Under the pieces are notes generated by a model. That model saw only the letters and a program-made list of their open reading frames with translations. It searched no databases and had not been told where the DNA came from. Position numbers and translations under genes: made by a program. This document shows, piece by piece, positions 17,357 to 26,457 of a stretch of 64,000 nucleotides of DNA; position 1 is the stretch's first letter; each line of letters begins with the position of its first letter. The DNA is from Arthrobacter sp. 24S4-2 (GTDB lineage: Bacteria > Actinomycetota > Actinomycetes > Actinomycetales > Micrococcaceae): positions 372,001 to 436,000 of the forward strand of contig NZ_CP040018.1 in NCBI RefSeq assembly GCF_005280255.1, written 5' to 3'.

Positions 17357-18736
17357 ATGAGCGTAGAACAACGCTCTGCAACACCCGCCGCATCCGCCCC
17401 TAAGGGCGCCGGCCTCAAGAAAATAGTCGCAGCCTCAATGGTTGGCACCGTAGTGGAATGGTACGAATTCTTCCTCTACGCCACAGCAGCAACCCTGGTG
17501 TTCGGAAAGTACTTCTTTCCCGCCAGCGGCAACGAGCTGGACGGCATCATCCAGGCCTTCCTGACCTACGCAGTCGGCTTCGTGGCCCGGCCCCTGGGCG
17601 GCATCGCCTTCGGCCAGATCGGCGACAAGCTGGGTCGCAAGCCCACCCTGCAGCTCACCATCGTGATCATCGGTGTGTCCACCTTCCTGATGGGCTGCCT
17701 GCCCGGCTTCACCGACATCGGTTACCTGGCGCCGGCCCTGCTGGTGTTCCTCCGCTTCATCCAAGGCTTCGCCCTCGGCGGCGAATGGGGCGGCGCCGTG
17801 CTCCTGGTGGCCGAGCACAGCCCCAACAAGTCCCGCGGTTTCTGGTCCAGCTGGCCCCAGGCCGCCGTGCCGGTGGGAAACCTGCTGGCAACCCTGGTCC
17901 TGTTCATCATGTCCAACGTGCTGAGCAGCGCCGACTTCCTCAGCTGGGGCTGGCGCGTGGCGTTCTGGCTCTCCGCCGTGATCGTGTTTGTTGGCTACTA
18001 CATCCGCACGCACGTTTCCGAGGCGCCCATCTTCCTCGAAGCCAAGGCGCAGCTGGAGAAGGAGCAGGCGGTCAGCTATGGCGTCCGCGAGGTCATCCGG
18101 AAATACCCCAAGGGCATCCTGCAGGCCATGGGCCTCCGGTTCGCCGAGAACATCATGTACTACCTCGTGGTCAGCTTCGCGATCGTGTACCTCAAGAGCG
18201 TCCACAAGTACGACACGTCCTCGCTGCTTCTTGCGCTCCTGATTGCCCACGTCATCCACTTCCTGGTCATTCCGCAGGTGGGCCGGCTCGTGGACAGCTG
18301 GGGACGGAAGCCTGTGTACCTTGTGGGTGCCGTCACCGGGGCAACTTGGCCGTTCTTCGCCTTCCCGATGTTCGACACGCGCAACCCCGTCATCATCGTG
18401 GCCGCGGTGACGATCGGCCTCTGCCTGCACGCGTTCATGTACGCCGGCCAGCCGGCCCTCATGTCGGAGCTGTTCCCCACCCGGATGCGCTACGCCGGTG
18501 TGTCCCTGGGTTCGCAGGTCACCTCGATCTTCGCCGGTTCGCTGGCGCCGCTCCTGGCCACCCAATGGCTCAAGGACACCGGGTCATGGGTGCCCACCGC
18601 CATCTACCTGGCAGTGGCGTGCGCCATCACCACAGTGGCAGTGTTGAGCCTCAAGGAAACCAAGGGCGTAGCACTGGAAGACGTGGACAGGGCCGATGCT
18701 GAACGTGAAGGCCTGGTTGGCGCCACCGCCCGCTGA
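17357..18736 (+). CDS. MHS-family MFS transporter (3-hydroxybutyrate or related acid)
   Basis: Twelve-helix proton symporter of the metabolite:H+ symporter (MHS) branch, related to KgtP, ProP and ShiA. Family features: GTVVEWYEFFLYATAATLVFGKYFFP at the first helix (quoted only as its GTVVEWYEF core for identification), RPLGGIAFGQIGDKLGRKPTL, and QGFALGGEWGGAVLL in helix 4. The ATG at 17357 follows AAGGAG at 17345-17350. It is followed 73 bp later by a 3-hydroxybutyrate dehydrogenase gene, so uptake of 3-hydroxybutyrate or a related hydroxy or keto acid is the best guess. Control is probably through the divergent LysR protein. Confidence 0.88.
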   Translation: MSVEQRSATPAASAPKGAGLKKIVAASMVGTVVEWYEFFLYATAATLVFGKYFFPASGNELDGIIQAFLTYAVGFVARPLGGIAFGQIGDKLGRKPTLQLTIVIIGVSTFLMGCLPGFTDIGYLAPALLVFLRFIQGFALGGEWGGAVLLVAEHSPNKSRGFWSSWPQAAVPVGNLLATLVLFIMSNVLSSADFLSWGWRVAFWLSAVIVFVGYYIRTHVSEAPIFLEAKAQLEKEQAVSYGVREVIRKYPKGILQAMGLRFAENIMYYLVVSFAIVYLKSVHKYDTSSLLLALLIAHVIHFLVIPQVGRLVDSWGRKPVYLVGAVTGATWPFFAFPMFDTRNPVIIVAAVTIGLCLHAFMYAGQPALMSELFPTRMRYAGVSLGSQVTSIFAGSLAPLLATQWLKDTGSWVPTAIYLAVACAITTVAVLSLKETKGVALEDVDRADAEREGLVGATAR

Positions 18737-18809
18737 CCCCAGCGGGCCGGCGGCGTCACCCGACTGATATCCCTGGACTATCGAATTTCTGGAATGTAGG
18801 GCTGAAACT

Positions 18810-19559
18810 ATGGAAGACACGCTGAACGGCCGCAAGGCCCTGGTAACCGGCGGTGCCAGCGGGATCGGGGCAGCCAGCGTCCGCGCCCTCGCCGCACGCG
18901 GCGCGAAGGTGACGGTGGCGGATGTTGACGAGGCTGGTGCCACCGCCCTGGCCGATGAAGTGGGCGGCACCGCCTGGGCCGTGGACCTGCTGGACGTCGA
19001 GTCCCTCCAGACGCTCAGCCTGGACTGCGACATCCTGGTCAACAATGCCGGGATCCAGCGCATCAGCCCCATCCAGGATTTCGACCCCGCGGATTTCCGC
19101 CGCATCATCACCCTCATGCTCGAGGCGCCGTTCCTGCTGATCCGGGCGGCGTTGCCGCACATGTACGCCAACAACTTCGGCAGGATCATCAACCTGTCCT
19201 CCGTGCACGGGATCCGTGCTTCCCCGTTCAAGAGCGCGTATGTTTCCGCCAAGCACGGCCTGGAAGGGCTGAGCAAGGTGACGGCGCTCGAAGGCGGGGA
19301 GCACGGGGTTACATCCAACTGCATCAACCCCGGCTACGTCCGTACACCCCTCGTAGAGGCGCAGATCGCCGACCAGGCCAAGGTCCACGGCATCCCGGAG
19401 TCGGAAGTGCTGGCCAAAATCATGCTCACGGAAGCGGCCGTGAAGCGTTTGGTGGAACCGGAGGAGGTGGCGTCACTGGTCGCCTGGCTCGCCTCGAACG
19501 ACGCCGGCATGGTCACCGGCGCCAGCTACACCATGGACGGCGGCTGGTCGGCGCGCTAG
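18810..19559 (+). CDS. 3-hydroxybutyrate dehydrogenase (SDR family)
   Basis: Short-chain dehydrogenase closely matching D-3-hydroxybutyrate dehydrogenases: NAD-binding TGGASGIGAAS near 13-23, NNAGIQ near 79, catalytic Ser in NLSSVHG, the YVSAKHG Tyr/Lys pair near 144-148, and the C-terminal TGASYTMDGGWSAR. It oxidises (R)-3-hydroxybutyrate to acetoacetate with NAD. The pair with the upstream MHS transporter forms a simple import-and-oxidise module. No CoA-transferase or thiolase for acetoacetate lies next to it. Length (249 aa) is typical; the ribosome site is weak. Confidence 0.88.
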   Translation: MEDTLNGRKALVTGGASGIGAASVRALAARGAKVTVADVDEAGATALADEVGGTAWAVDLLDVESLQTLSLDCDILVNNAGIQRISPIQDFDPADFRRIITLMLEAPFLLIRAALPHMYANNFGRIINLSSVHGIRASPFKSAYVSAKHGLEGLSKVTALEGGEHGVTSNCINPGYVRTPLVEAQIADQAKVHGIPESEVLAKIMLTEAAVKRLVEPEEVASLVAWLASNDAGMVTGASYTMDGGWSAR

Positions 19560-19614
19560 CAGGCAAGACACGTTGCCGGGCAGTCCACCCGGGGGTGGAA
19601 GCGCCTTGAAATGT

Positions 19615-19649
19615 TTATCGACAGTCGTTATGTTAACGGTAATCGATAA
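19615..19649. promoter_or_regulatory. TTATCGA/TCGATAA inverted repeat
   Basis: Inverted repeat TTATCGA (19615-19621) and TCGATAA (19643-19649), with GTTATGTTAACGG in between, immediately upstream of the membrane protein/XRE regulator pair. The small XRE regulator encoded downstream is the obvious candidate to bind it. Confidence 0.5.
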
Positions 19650-19669
19650 CATTGGATTGGGGATGGACT

Positions 19670-20281
19670 GTGGTTACTGCGCTTGCTCATTTGGACCGTA
19701 AGGTCGCTTTTCTGTTTGCCCTGCTCTTTGGGCTTGCAGCCGTCGGCATCGCCGTCTCGGTGCTCCTAGCCGTGCCCGCCGGGCTCGTGAACACTCCTGT
19801 CCTGCGGATGCCCCTCGAGAACCTGGTGACACCCGCGCTGGGTGAGGGCAACACTGAAGTACTCAAAGCTGCGTACGCCACAGCCGATGTCCAGCCGGCC
19901 AGTCTTACCCCCACTGAACGCTTCTTGTTGATCGGATCCGGGCTCCTGGGCGGTCTTGCCGGGCTAGTGTCCTCGGCGGCTTTCGGCTTGATCAGTTGGT
20001 CCGTATATCGCGGTTCCGGCTTCGGAAAGCGACTGGCTCTCGCAGTCGGTGTTTCGGGCATAGCCGTCATGACATGGGGCGTCCTGGCCCCCTTGATCGA
20101 AGCGATCGTTCACCACTCGGTCCTTGGCCGGGTCGGATTGCTGCCGGAGCGGGAAGTGGGGGCTTTCTTCCTCATGGAACTGGATATGTGGCCGATCGCG
20201 GTTGGGCTCGGCGCCGCCGTCCTCGCGAGCATATTCGAGACGGGCCGGCGCCAGCAGGTGGAACTGGACGGCCTGGTCTGA
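19670..20281 (+). CDS. Four-helix membrane protein paired with an XRE regulator
   Basis: About 203-aa protein with four hydrophobic segments (near 10-30, 85-105, 120-145 and 170-190) and short polar loops. Layout and partner resemble the DUF2975-type membrane proteins that are co-transcribed with YozG-like XRE regulators, though I cannot confirm the family from sequence. I prefer the GTG at 19670, which follows a GGGG-rich site, over the TTG at 19652. Its stop overlaps the start of the regulator (TGATG), so expression is coupled. Role unknown; a sensor or modulator of the small regulator is possible. Confidence 0.7.
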   Translation: MVTALAHLDRKVAFLFALLFGLAAVGIAVSVLLAVPAGLVNTPVLRMPLENLVTPALGEGNTEVLKAAYATADVQPASLTPTERFLLIGSGLLGGLAGLVSSAAFGLISWSVYRGSGFGKRLALAVGVSGIAVMTWGVLAPLIEAIVHHSVLGRVGLLPEREVGAFFLMELDMWPIAVGLGAAVLASIFETGRRQQVELDGLV

Positions 20282-20511
20282 TGCCTCCCGCACCGGATGA
20301 CGAGCAGCGGATCCATTGCAGGCTCGATGAGCTCCTCGAAGCCCGCGGCATGACATTGACCGAGCTCAGCCAGCAAGTAGGCGTTAGCATCGTCAACCTG
20401 TCTGTGCTGAAAAATGACCGGGCGCGCGCGATCCGCTTTTCCACGCTGTCCGCGATCTGCAATGTTCTCGACTGTGCAGTCGGTGACTTGCTTGTGGTTA
20501 CCCCCTCGTAG
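20281..20511 (+). CDS. Small XRE-family regulator (YozG-like)
   Basis: 76-aa Cro/C1-type helix-turn-helix protein that is little more than the DNA-binding domain: HCRLDELLEARGMTLTELSQ, VGVSIVNLSVLKNDRARAIR and FSTLSAICNVLDCAVGDLL are the five-helix pattern of YozG-like regulators. It starts within the stop codon of the membrane protein gene. It probably binds the TTATCGA repeat upstream of the pair. Confidence 0.85.
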   Translation: MPPAPDDEQRIHCRLDELLEARGMTLTELSQQVGVSIVNLSVLKNDRARAIRFSTLSAICNVLDCAVGDLLVVTPS

Positions 20512-20580
20512 GGGGCTGGCCGGAGCCGGGCTTGCCCAACAGGATTGCGGAGTGTTGGTGTTCGTGAAATGGGGTCCCGA

Positions 20581-21216
20581 TTAGTGCTTGGCGCCTGTGA
20601 GGGCCAGGGTGCCGCCCAGGGCTATCATCATGGCTCCGCCGGTGGTGCCGAGCGTGGAGATGCGTCTGGGGGAGCGGGCGAACCATTCGCGGGCCGTGCC
20701 TGCTGCCAAAGCCCATATGGAGTCCGAGACGAGGGCGATCAGCAGGAACATAGCCCCCAGGGTGGCGAGCTGCACTGGGATCGCGCCGGCGGAGTACTCC
20801 ACGAACTGCGGCAGCACGGCCACGAAGAACACAATCGATTTCGGGTTGGTGGCGCCCACAATGAAACCTTCCCGGAGGACTCGGAAGGTAGAGGCCGAGC
20901 GCGAGGGGTCCGCCGCCGTCGTACTTCTTCCGCGGTGCCGGATGGCCTGGACGCCGAGGTAGACGAGGTAGGCGGCGCCGGCGAATTTCACAATCGTGAA
21001 GAGAAGGACCGACTGTGACAGCACCACACCCACACCGAGCGCCACCGCGGCAATCTGGGGAACCATCCCCAGCGCGTTGCCCACTACGCTCAGCAACCCG
21101 CCTTTGCGGCCGAGGGCCAGCGTGCGTCCAATCACGAACAGCACACTGGGACCGGGGACGGCAATCAGCACCGCGGCGGCCAGGGCAAAAGTCAGGAGGT
21201 TGTTGAGCGGAATCAT
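20581..21216 (-). CDS. LysE/RhtB-family amino acid exporter
   Basis: Membrane exporter of the LysE/RhtB superfamily with six hydrophobic segments and the family signature near the N-terminus (AVPGPSVLFVIGRTLALG, residues about 17-34) followed by GGLLSVVGNALG. Such proteins pump out amino acids or derivatives such as homoserine, threonine or lysine; the substrate cannot be read from sequence. The ATG at 21216 (MIPLNNLL) is preferred because the first helix follows directly. It is convergent with the XRE gene. Confidence 0.87.
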   Translation of the reverse strand: MIPLNNLLTFALAAAVLIAVPGPSVLFVIGRTLALGRKGGLLSVVGNALGMVPQIAAVALGVGVVLSQSVLLFTIVKFAGAAYLVYLGVQAIRHRGRSTTAADPSRSASTFRVLREGFIVGATNPKSIVFFVAVLPQFVEYSAGAIPVQLATLGAMFLLIALVSDSIWALAAGTAREWFARSPRRISTLGTTGGAMMIALGGTLALTGAKH

Positions 21217-21276
21217 GCCTGATTCTAGCGCCACCGGCCTCCATCCCGGCCTCCATCCCGGACCCCAACCCGGATG

Positions 21277-21552
21277 CTAATCAGGAGTCCGGACCTGGCG
21301 GTAGTCGTAGTACACGAACTCGGGCACTAGATCCGGGTGGGCGTCGGCTGCGGTCCGCAGACCGAGTGACGAGCCGCGGATCACGGCCACCACGCCCAGC
21401 TGGCGGCCGTTGAAGGGATCGTCGCCAAGCACCACGTCTCCGACCTTGAAGGGAACGGTTACCGTGCGCACTTTCTCCGCCGCTCTACTAAGCAAGGAGG
21501 CCAGGCGGCGGCCGCCGTGGGGGAGGGTGTTCCGGGGGACTGGATGATTCAT
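21277..21552 (-). CDS. Hypothetical protein, 91 aa
   Basis: Small protein I do not recognise. The centre reads FKVGDVVLGDDPFNGRQLGVVAVIRG, which looks like a small beta-barrel (SH3- or KOW-like), with an Arg-rich N-terminus and an aromatic C-terminal segment (FVYYDYRQVR). The start is supported by AAAGGAG eight to ten bases before the ATG at 21552; upstream in-frame codons lack such a site. It is 60 bp upstream of the lysE-like gene in the same direction, so they may share a transcript. Confidence 0.65.
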   Translation of the reverse strand: MNHPVPRNTLPHGGRRLASLLSRAAEKVRTVTVPFKVGDVVLGDDPFNGRQLGVVAVIRGSSLGLRTAADAHPDLVPEFVYYDYRQVRTPD

Positions 21553-21891
21553 CAAAACCACTCCTTTGCAGTACCTGAACCAGCAGGACTCGCAGGCGGT
21601 CCGGAAGCTGCAACAAGGGTCCAAAGAGTCCGGTCTGCGCCTGCTGACTAGCCTAGGAGCCAAACCCCATGCGTCGCATGCGTAACTTCTACCCCTTCTG
21701 TACCCTCCGACACTCGAAATTCTTGTGGGACTACTTGTACGGATTCCGCGTGCCGGGAGCGGGTGGAAACGGGGCAGCGGCTGAGTGAGGGCCTGTAAAG
21801 ACAGGGACGACGACGGCGGGCCGGCCGCCGTCGTCGTCTCCGGTCCCGCCACCCAGCCGCCCCTCAACCCAGCCGGCCGCCGGGTAACGCG
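21553..21891. other. Intergenic stretch with promoter side and terminator
   Basis: 339 bp without a supported gene. The left part is the presumed promoter of the leftward 91-aa gene. The right part holds the strong hairpin described separately. Nothing else recognised. Confidence 0.6.
21806..21838. terminator. Perfect 14-bp hairpin after the amino acid permease
   Basis: GACGACGACGGCGG and CCGCCGTCGTCGTC form perfect 14-bp arms around a 5-nt loop, 54 bp beyond the stop of the leftward permease gene. A strong intrinsic-type terminator, though without a clear U-tract. Confidence 0.7.
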
Positions 21892-23409
21892 TCAGCGGGC
21901 GGTTTCCACCACGGGGATCGACGCCGTCTCATCCACCAGTTCGGCACGGGCGCGGCCATGGCCGCGCACCCACAGCCTGTACGCCACCACCAGCACGCCC
22001 AGCCAGACGGCGCCCACGTAGAGGGCGACGCGGGATTCCTCGAAGACACCCAGGATTACGATCACCATGGCCATGAAGGCGATGGTCAGCACCGACGCGG
22101 CGGGCCACCAGGGCGAGGGGAATTCCGACGCCGGCAGGCCCTCGCGGGCGATCTCCCGTTTCATCGCCACATGGGACGCCAGGATCATCACCCACACCCA
22201 CACGGTGGCGAAGGTCGCGATCGAGGCAATGACCAGGAACACGTCTTCCGGAATGACGGCATTCAGCACCACACCCACAAGCAGGATTCCGGTCATCATC
22301 ACCACGGTCATCCACGGCACTCCGTTCCGCGAGACCTTGCCGAAGCTCGCCGGCGCGTGCCCCTGCTTGGCCAGGCCGAAGAGGATGCGGCCGGCGCCGA
22401 AGATGTCGCTGTTGATGGCGGAGAGCGCGGCGGTGATCACCACGGCGTTGAGGATGTGGGGAGCCGCGGGGATGCCCAGGCCGCTGAAGATCTGCACGAA
22501 CGGGCTGCCGTTGCTGCCGATCTCATTCCAGGGGAACAGGCTCATCAGCACGCCCAGGGTCAGTACGTAGAACAGCAGCACACGCACGGGAACTGTGTTT
22601 ACGGCCTTCGGGATCACCTTCCTGGGATCGGCCGCTTCACCCGCGGTCACGCCGATTGTCTCGATCCCACCGAAGGCGAACATCACGACGGCGAACGAGG
22701 CCAGGAGCCCCTCGAATCCGTTGGGGAACATCCCGCCGTGTTCCACCAGGTTGCCCAGGCCCGGAGCCACGGTGCTGCCGCCGGCCTGGAAGCCGAAGAC
22801 GATGATGGCGGCTCCGCCTGCGATCATGGCGATGATGGCCGTGACCTTGATGAGCGAGAACCAGAACTCCAGCTCGCCGAAGACCTTCACGCTGAGCAGG
22901 TTCAGGGCGGCCAGGAAGCAGATGATGGCCAGGATCCAGATCCAGCGGTCAACCTGCGGAAACCAGAACCCCATGTAGATGCTGAAGGCCGTGACGTCCG
23001 CGATGGCCACGATCGCCATTTCGAATACATACGTCCAGCCGGTCACGAACCCGGCCAGCGGGCCGAGGTAGCGGCTGGCGTACTGGCCAAAGGAACCGGA
23101 AACGGGGTGCCGCACCGCCATCTCACCCAGCGCCCGCATCACCATGAAAACGGCCGCTCCGCCGATGATGTACGCGAAGAGGACCGCCGGGCCGGCCTTC
23201 TGGATGGCCGATGCGGAACCGTAGAACAGGCCGGTGCCGATGGCCGATCCCAGGGCCATGAAGCGGATGTGCCGGACGCTGAGTCCGCGGTTCAGGACGG
23301 TCTCGACGGCGGTGCCCGCCGCGGCGAGGACGGTGCTGCCGGCGGTGCCGGCGGCCATACTGCTGTTTTCGGGCGCTGCCGGTTTGGCTGCCGTTTGGGC
23401 TTGTTGCAT
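21892..23409 (-). CDS. Amino acid permease (APC superfamily, AAT type)
   Basis: Twelve-helix amino acid:proton symporter of the AAT family (relatives: ProY, CycA, AnsP, GabP). Signature segments: RHIRFMALGSAIGTGLFYGSA at helix 1, ALGEMAVRHPVSGSFGQYA at helix 3, and FAFGGIETIGVTAGEAADP. The first 40 residues are an Ala/Thr-rich tail. The ATG at 23409 follows GAGAAGG. The nearest catabolic genes for an amino acid are hutU/hutH about 4 kb away, separated by unrelated genes, so histidine is possible but unsupported. Confidence 0.88.
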   Translation of the reverse strand: MQQAQTAAKPAAPENSSMAAGTAGSTVLAAAGTAVETVLNRGLSVRHIRFMALGSAIGTGLFYGSASAIQKAGPAVLFAYIIGGAAVFMVMRALGEMAVRHPVSGSFGQYASRYLGPLAGFVTGWTYVFEMAIVAIADVTAFSIYMGFWFPQVDRWIWILAIICFLAALNLLSVKVFGELEFWFSLIKVTAIIAMIAGGAAIIVFGFQAGGSTVAPGLGNLVEHGGMFPNGFEGLLASFAVVMFAFGGIETIGVTAGEAADPRKVIPKAVNTVPVRVLLFYVLTLGVLMSLFPWNEIGSNGSPFVQIFSGLGIPAAPHILNAVVITAALSAINSDIFGAGRILFGLAKQGHAPASFGKVSRNGVPWMTVVMMTGILLVGVVLNAVIPEDVFLVIASIATFATVWVWVMILASHVAMKREIAREGLPASEFPSPWWPAASVLTIAFMAMVIVILGVFEESRVALYVGAVWLGVLVVAYRLWVRGHGRARAELVDETASIPVVETAR

Positions 23410-23680
23410 GCGAATACCTTCTCGTCATTGGGAGGGGGATCGCTATCCAGCAGACCATGTCCGGCGGAGCTGTGATCAGACTCACGGGCCCTTGGTGTCT
23501 TCGATTTCAGACTGTCCGGCACTGCCCCGAAGTTTCTTCACGAACTGGTGGAATTGGCCGGGCAAAACGTCGGGTAGACTTCCGCAGGCAACTCCGGAGA
23601 CCGCCCGGTGTGGCGTTACAGCAAACGCCTTCCCAGCCGCTGGTTCCGTTCAGTTGCCTTCACGTCTATTGGGGGAAATC

Positions 23681-24721
23681 TTGATCACCGCACCTCGTCG
23701 CGCCCTGCGCCGCCTCACTTCTGGTGCCACGGCGGCAGTCTTCGTTATCACCCTGGCCACAGCCGGACTGGCATTTTCGTCCGCTCCGGCCTACGCGGAC
23801 CAGGCGCTGGATGACCGCGTGCGCTGCTATCAGCTGCTTGCTTCCGGTTCCGCGGGAGTGAAGCTCGCCGCGCAGGAGGCCCTGGGCTCGGAGTCGCCCG
23901 AGATAATCCGGGAATTCCTCCGCTACGGTCAGTATCTCGCCGCCGCCCACGCCGCCGAGGCAGCGGAAATTGGCGGGCTGGCCGAGCAGGCCGAATCAGC
24001 AAGCCGGAAGGCGGGCACACAGAAGGCTGCCGCTCTTGCTGCCCTGGCCCAGGCTAGCGATCCCAACGATTCCGCTGCGGCCGGACGTGCCCGGAGTGCC
24101 GCCCAGGCGGCCCGGGAAGCGGCAGACGCGGCTGCGGCGGCAGTTGAAGCTGCGCGGAAAACCGAAAGGATCGCCCGTTTGGCGGATTCGACGCGCCTGG
24201 TGGCCGAGCGGGAGTTCGGCCAGACGCCGGCCCCTATTGCCAAGCAGCTGGAAGACGCCCGGTTGGCGGCGGAGGCCCAGGAACGCCTGGATAGCCCTGC
24301 CCCGGCGCCGGACGAGCAGCAGATCGCCGTCGACAGGCAGCGCGTGTACCAGTACTTGGCCACCGGAACGCCGCATGTCAGCTCGTCGGCGGCAAAGGTC
24401 CTCGCGGCTGACGATCCCCTGGTCGCGCGGGAGTTCCTTGAGGTCGGCGTCTTGCGCGGAGTTCCGGAGTCCGGGGCCATTGGCAGGGTGATACGGGCCG
24501 GGTCCGCCGTCAGCGCTTTGGTGGAGCCGAAGGAAGTGGGGGCTGCCACCATAAAATGTCGGTGCCTGCTGCCATCATCTGATTATGGAAAGCGTGACGG
24601 CTTGCAGTACAGGGGATTGCAACCCGGCGGTTTGCGGCACAGGGAGCGAGGGGGCGCTCGAGCGCATCACGGCGTCCGTTGCTGCGCTGGCGAGGCTGGT
24701 CGCTGCGGGCTGTCTTGGTGA
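23681..24721 (+). CDS. Secreted ALF-repeat protein, uncertain C-terminus
   Basis: Predicted secreted protein: Arg-rich start, hydrophobic core and an AXA cleavage site near residue 37 (SSAPAYA). Two ALF-type repeats are visible: LLASGSAGVKLAAQEALG...IIREFLRYGQY (about 50-85) and YLATGTPHVSSSAAKVLAAD...VAREFLEVG (about 225-260). A long Ala/Glu/Arg-rich coiled-coil lies between them. ALF repeats occur in exported Streptomyces proteins of unknown role. The start is a TTG after GGGGGAAA. The last ~50 residues lose the repeat character, turn Arg/Gly-rich and overlap the next gene by 137 bp. They may be an artefact; one extra base in the G run at 24537-24541 would end the protein at 24582. Confidence 0.72.
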   Translation: MITAPRRALRRLTSGATAAVFVITLATAGLAFSSAPAYADQALDDRVRCYQLLASGSAGVKLAAQEALGSESPEIIREFLRYGQYLAAAHAAEAAEIGGLAEQAESASRKAGTQKAAALAALAQASDPNDSAAAGRARSAAQAAREAADAAAAAVEAARKTERIARLADSTRLVAEREFGQTPAPIAKQLEDARLAAEAQERLDSPAPAPDEQQIAVDRQRVYQYLATGTPHVSSSAAKVLAADDPLVAREFLEVGVLRGVPESGAIGRVIRAGSAVSALVEPKEVGAATIKCRCLLPSSDYGKRDGLQYRGLQPGGLRHRERGGARAHHGVRCCAGEAGRCGLSW

Positions 24722-26261
24722 GGAAAACCGTGCTTCCGCCGCCACTCTGTCTGACACCGTTCCCCGACTCGACCCGCTGCGGCAGTCTGTCGATGACTGC
24801 CTGGACGGGCTCGGCGAGGTCGCCCGGGTGGAAGCCTGCCTTGCAGGGTTGAAGGTGCAGTTTACGGCCGGGTATGTTGAGGCAACGCGGTCCGTGCAGG
24901 CACCCTCATCGGATTCGGCCGGTCACGCTGCGCTGGAGATGGGCATGACTGCGGAGGTCGCCTGTGTGCTGACAGTCAGCGAGAGGACCGCCGGGACCTT
25001 GCTTTCCGAGGCGCAACAACTCACCGCGACGCTTCCGCTCACCCTCACCGCCCTCCAGACGGGAACACTGTCCTGGCAACATGCGCGGATTCTCTGTGAC
25101 GAGACCGCCGGCCTTGACAGTGCCGGAGCGGCAGCTTTGGAAGCGCATTTCCTGGACCCGTACGCGGACAACCCCGCACGAGGCTGCCCAGCCGGGGAGC
25201 TTGTCCCTTCCCGGTTCCGGGCAAAGGCGCGGATGTGGCGGGAACGCCACCATCCGGACAGTATGGAAACGCGACATGTCCGCGGTGCCAAGGACCGGCG
25301 GCTGGACTTCGCCCCGGACCGGGACGGCATGGCCTGGTTGTCGGCCTACCTGCCTGCCGACGCCGCGGCCGGAATCTGGAACAGGACCACCGCCGCCGCG
25401 AGGGCGCTGCAGGGCCCGGCGGAGGCCCGGACCCTCACGCAACTCAGGGCCGATATTTCCGCTGCCTGGCTCCTCGGCGGAACTGCAGACAACGTCCCTG
25501 CCCCCAAAGCTCAGGTTCTGGTTACAGTTCCGGTTTTTTCGCTTCTCGGCACCACCGAAGAACCCGGAAGCCTGGATGGGTACGGACCGATCCCGGCGTC
25601 CATGGCCCGCGCCCTTGTCGCCGACGGTGCCAGCTCGTTTCACCGAGTGCTGACCGACCCCAGAACCGGGGCGCCGTTGGAAATCGGGCGAAACAGCTAC
25701 CGCGTACCCAAGGCTATGCGTCAATGGCTTCGGCTCAGGGACGGGAAATGTTCGTTCCCCGGCTGCAGCAACCATTCTTTGGACAACGACGCCGACCACC
25801 TCCTCGCGTGGGCCGACGGAGGCGCCACTGATGTCACCAATCTCGCCCAACCCTGCCCCAAGCACCACAGGCTCAAACACACCACCCGCTGGTCACCCGG
25901 CCCAGGCAGCAAAGTCGAACCACCGGGCTGGACCTCACCCACCGGTCGCCACTACCAAAGCGAACAACCGGACTGGGAACCCGCCCTCTGGCCTGAACTG
26001 CCGGAAAAGCCGGGGCCGTCAGAAAGAATGAACCGGGCTGTCGCGTCCGGCCTCGCACCGCCCGACATTGGAACTCTTCCCCCGGGCCCAGGAACTCCTC
26101 AGGATGTAGGAACCCAGGTCGGAACCCCTCAGGCCGGGAGGACTCAGTCTGCACCAACCCGCCTGATCAGATCACGGCATTTGGTCCCAAGGACCAGAGT
26201 GGCCCATGCAGTGCTGCCCGAGGATCCCATGCCGGACTGGGAGGCCAGCCTCTCCGCATAG
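24585..26261 (+). CDS. DUF222 / HNH endonuclease-signature protein
   Basis: 558-aa protein with an N-terminal DUF222 domain (about 60-330) and a C-terminal HNH motif. The HNH part reads CSFPGCSNHSLDNDADHLLAWADGG...NLAQPCPKHHRLKH (about 388-430), with two Cys pairs and catalytic His residues intact; I give only its core segments here. The tail is Pro/Gly-rich. These proteins are multicopy in Micrococcaceae and mycobacteria (13E12/REP13E12 family), and their biological role is not settled. An A/T-rich TAAAAT box about 35 bp upstream of the ATG and the missing ribosome site suggest a short-leader transcript. Confidence 0.85.
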   Translation: MESVTACSTGDCNPAVCGTGSEGALERITASVAALARLVAAGCLGEENRASAATLSDTVPRLDPLRQSVDDCLDGLGEVARVEACLAGLKVQFTAGYVEATRSVQAPSSDSAGHAALEMGMTAEVACVLTVSERTAGTLLSEAQQLTATLPLTLTALQTGTLSWQHARILCDETAGLDSAGAAALEAHFLDPYADNPARGCPAGELVPSRFRAKARMWRERHHPDSMETRHVRGAKDRRLDFAPDRDGMAWLSAYLPADAAAGIWNRTTAAARALQGPAEARTLTQLRADISAAWLLGGTADNVPAPKAQVLVTVPVFSLLGTTEEPGSLDGYGPIPASMARALVADGASSFHRVLTDPRTGAPLEIGRNSYRVPKAMRQWLRLRDGKCSFPGCSNHSLDNDADHLLAWADGGATDVTNLAQPCPKHHRLKHTTRWSPGPGSKVEPPGWTSPTGRHYQSEQPDWEPALWPELPEKPGPSERMNRAVASGLAPPDIGTLPPGPGTPQDVGTQVGTPQAGRTQSAPTRLIRSRHLVPRTRVAHAVLPEDPMPDWEASLSA

Positions 26262-26387
26262 CGTGAAATGGCTGGTCAGAGGGTGCCAACCCCGGCAATC
26301 ACGCGTCGGCATTCCCGTGTCGGCGACACCTCGTCGGCTATCCCTGTTCGCCTATCTGCTGTTGCGTAGCCTTTCTGATGGGGAACG

Positions 26388-26404
26388 TCTGGTATCCCGG
26401 ACAG
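26388..26404. promoter_or_regulatory. Candidate IclR operator, copy 1
   Basis: TCTGGTATCCCGGACAG, an imperfect dyad centred on AT. It lies 115 bp upstream of the IclR start and matches the site in front of hutU at 16 of 17 positions. Probably autoregulation. Confidence 0.65.
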
Positions 26405-26457
26405 CTTTGTGGTCGATGGCCTGACCGGGCTTCCCGGCAGGGCGCACGCTTAAGTAC

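Noticed and set aside
21958..23475. 505-codon frame opposite the amino acid permease
   Set aside because: His/Asp/Glu-rich antisense translation of membrane helices; not a protein-like sequence.
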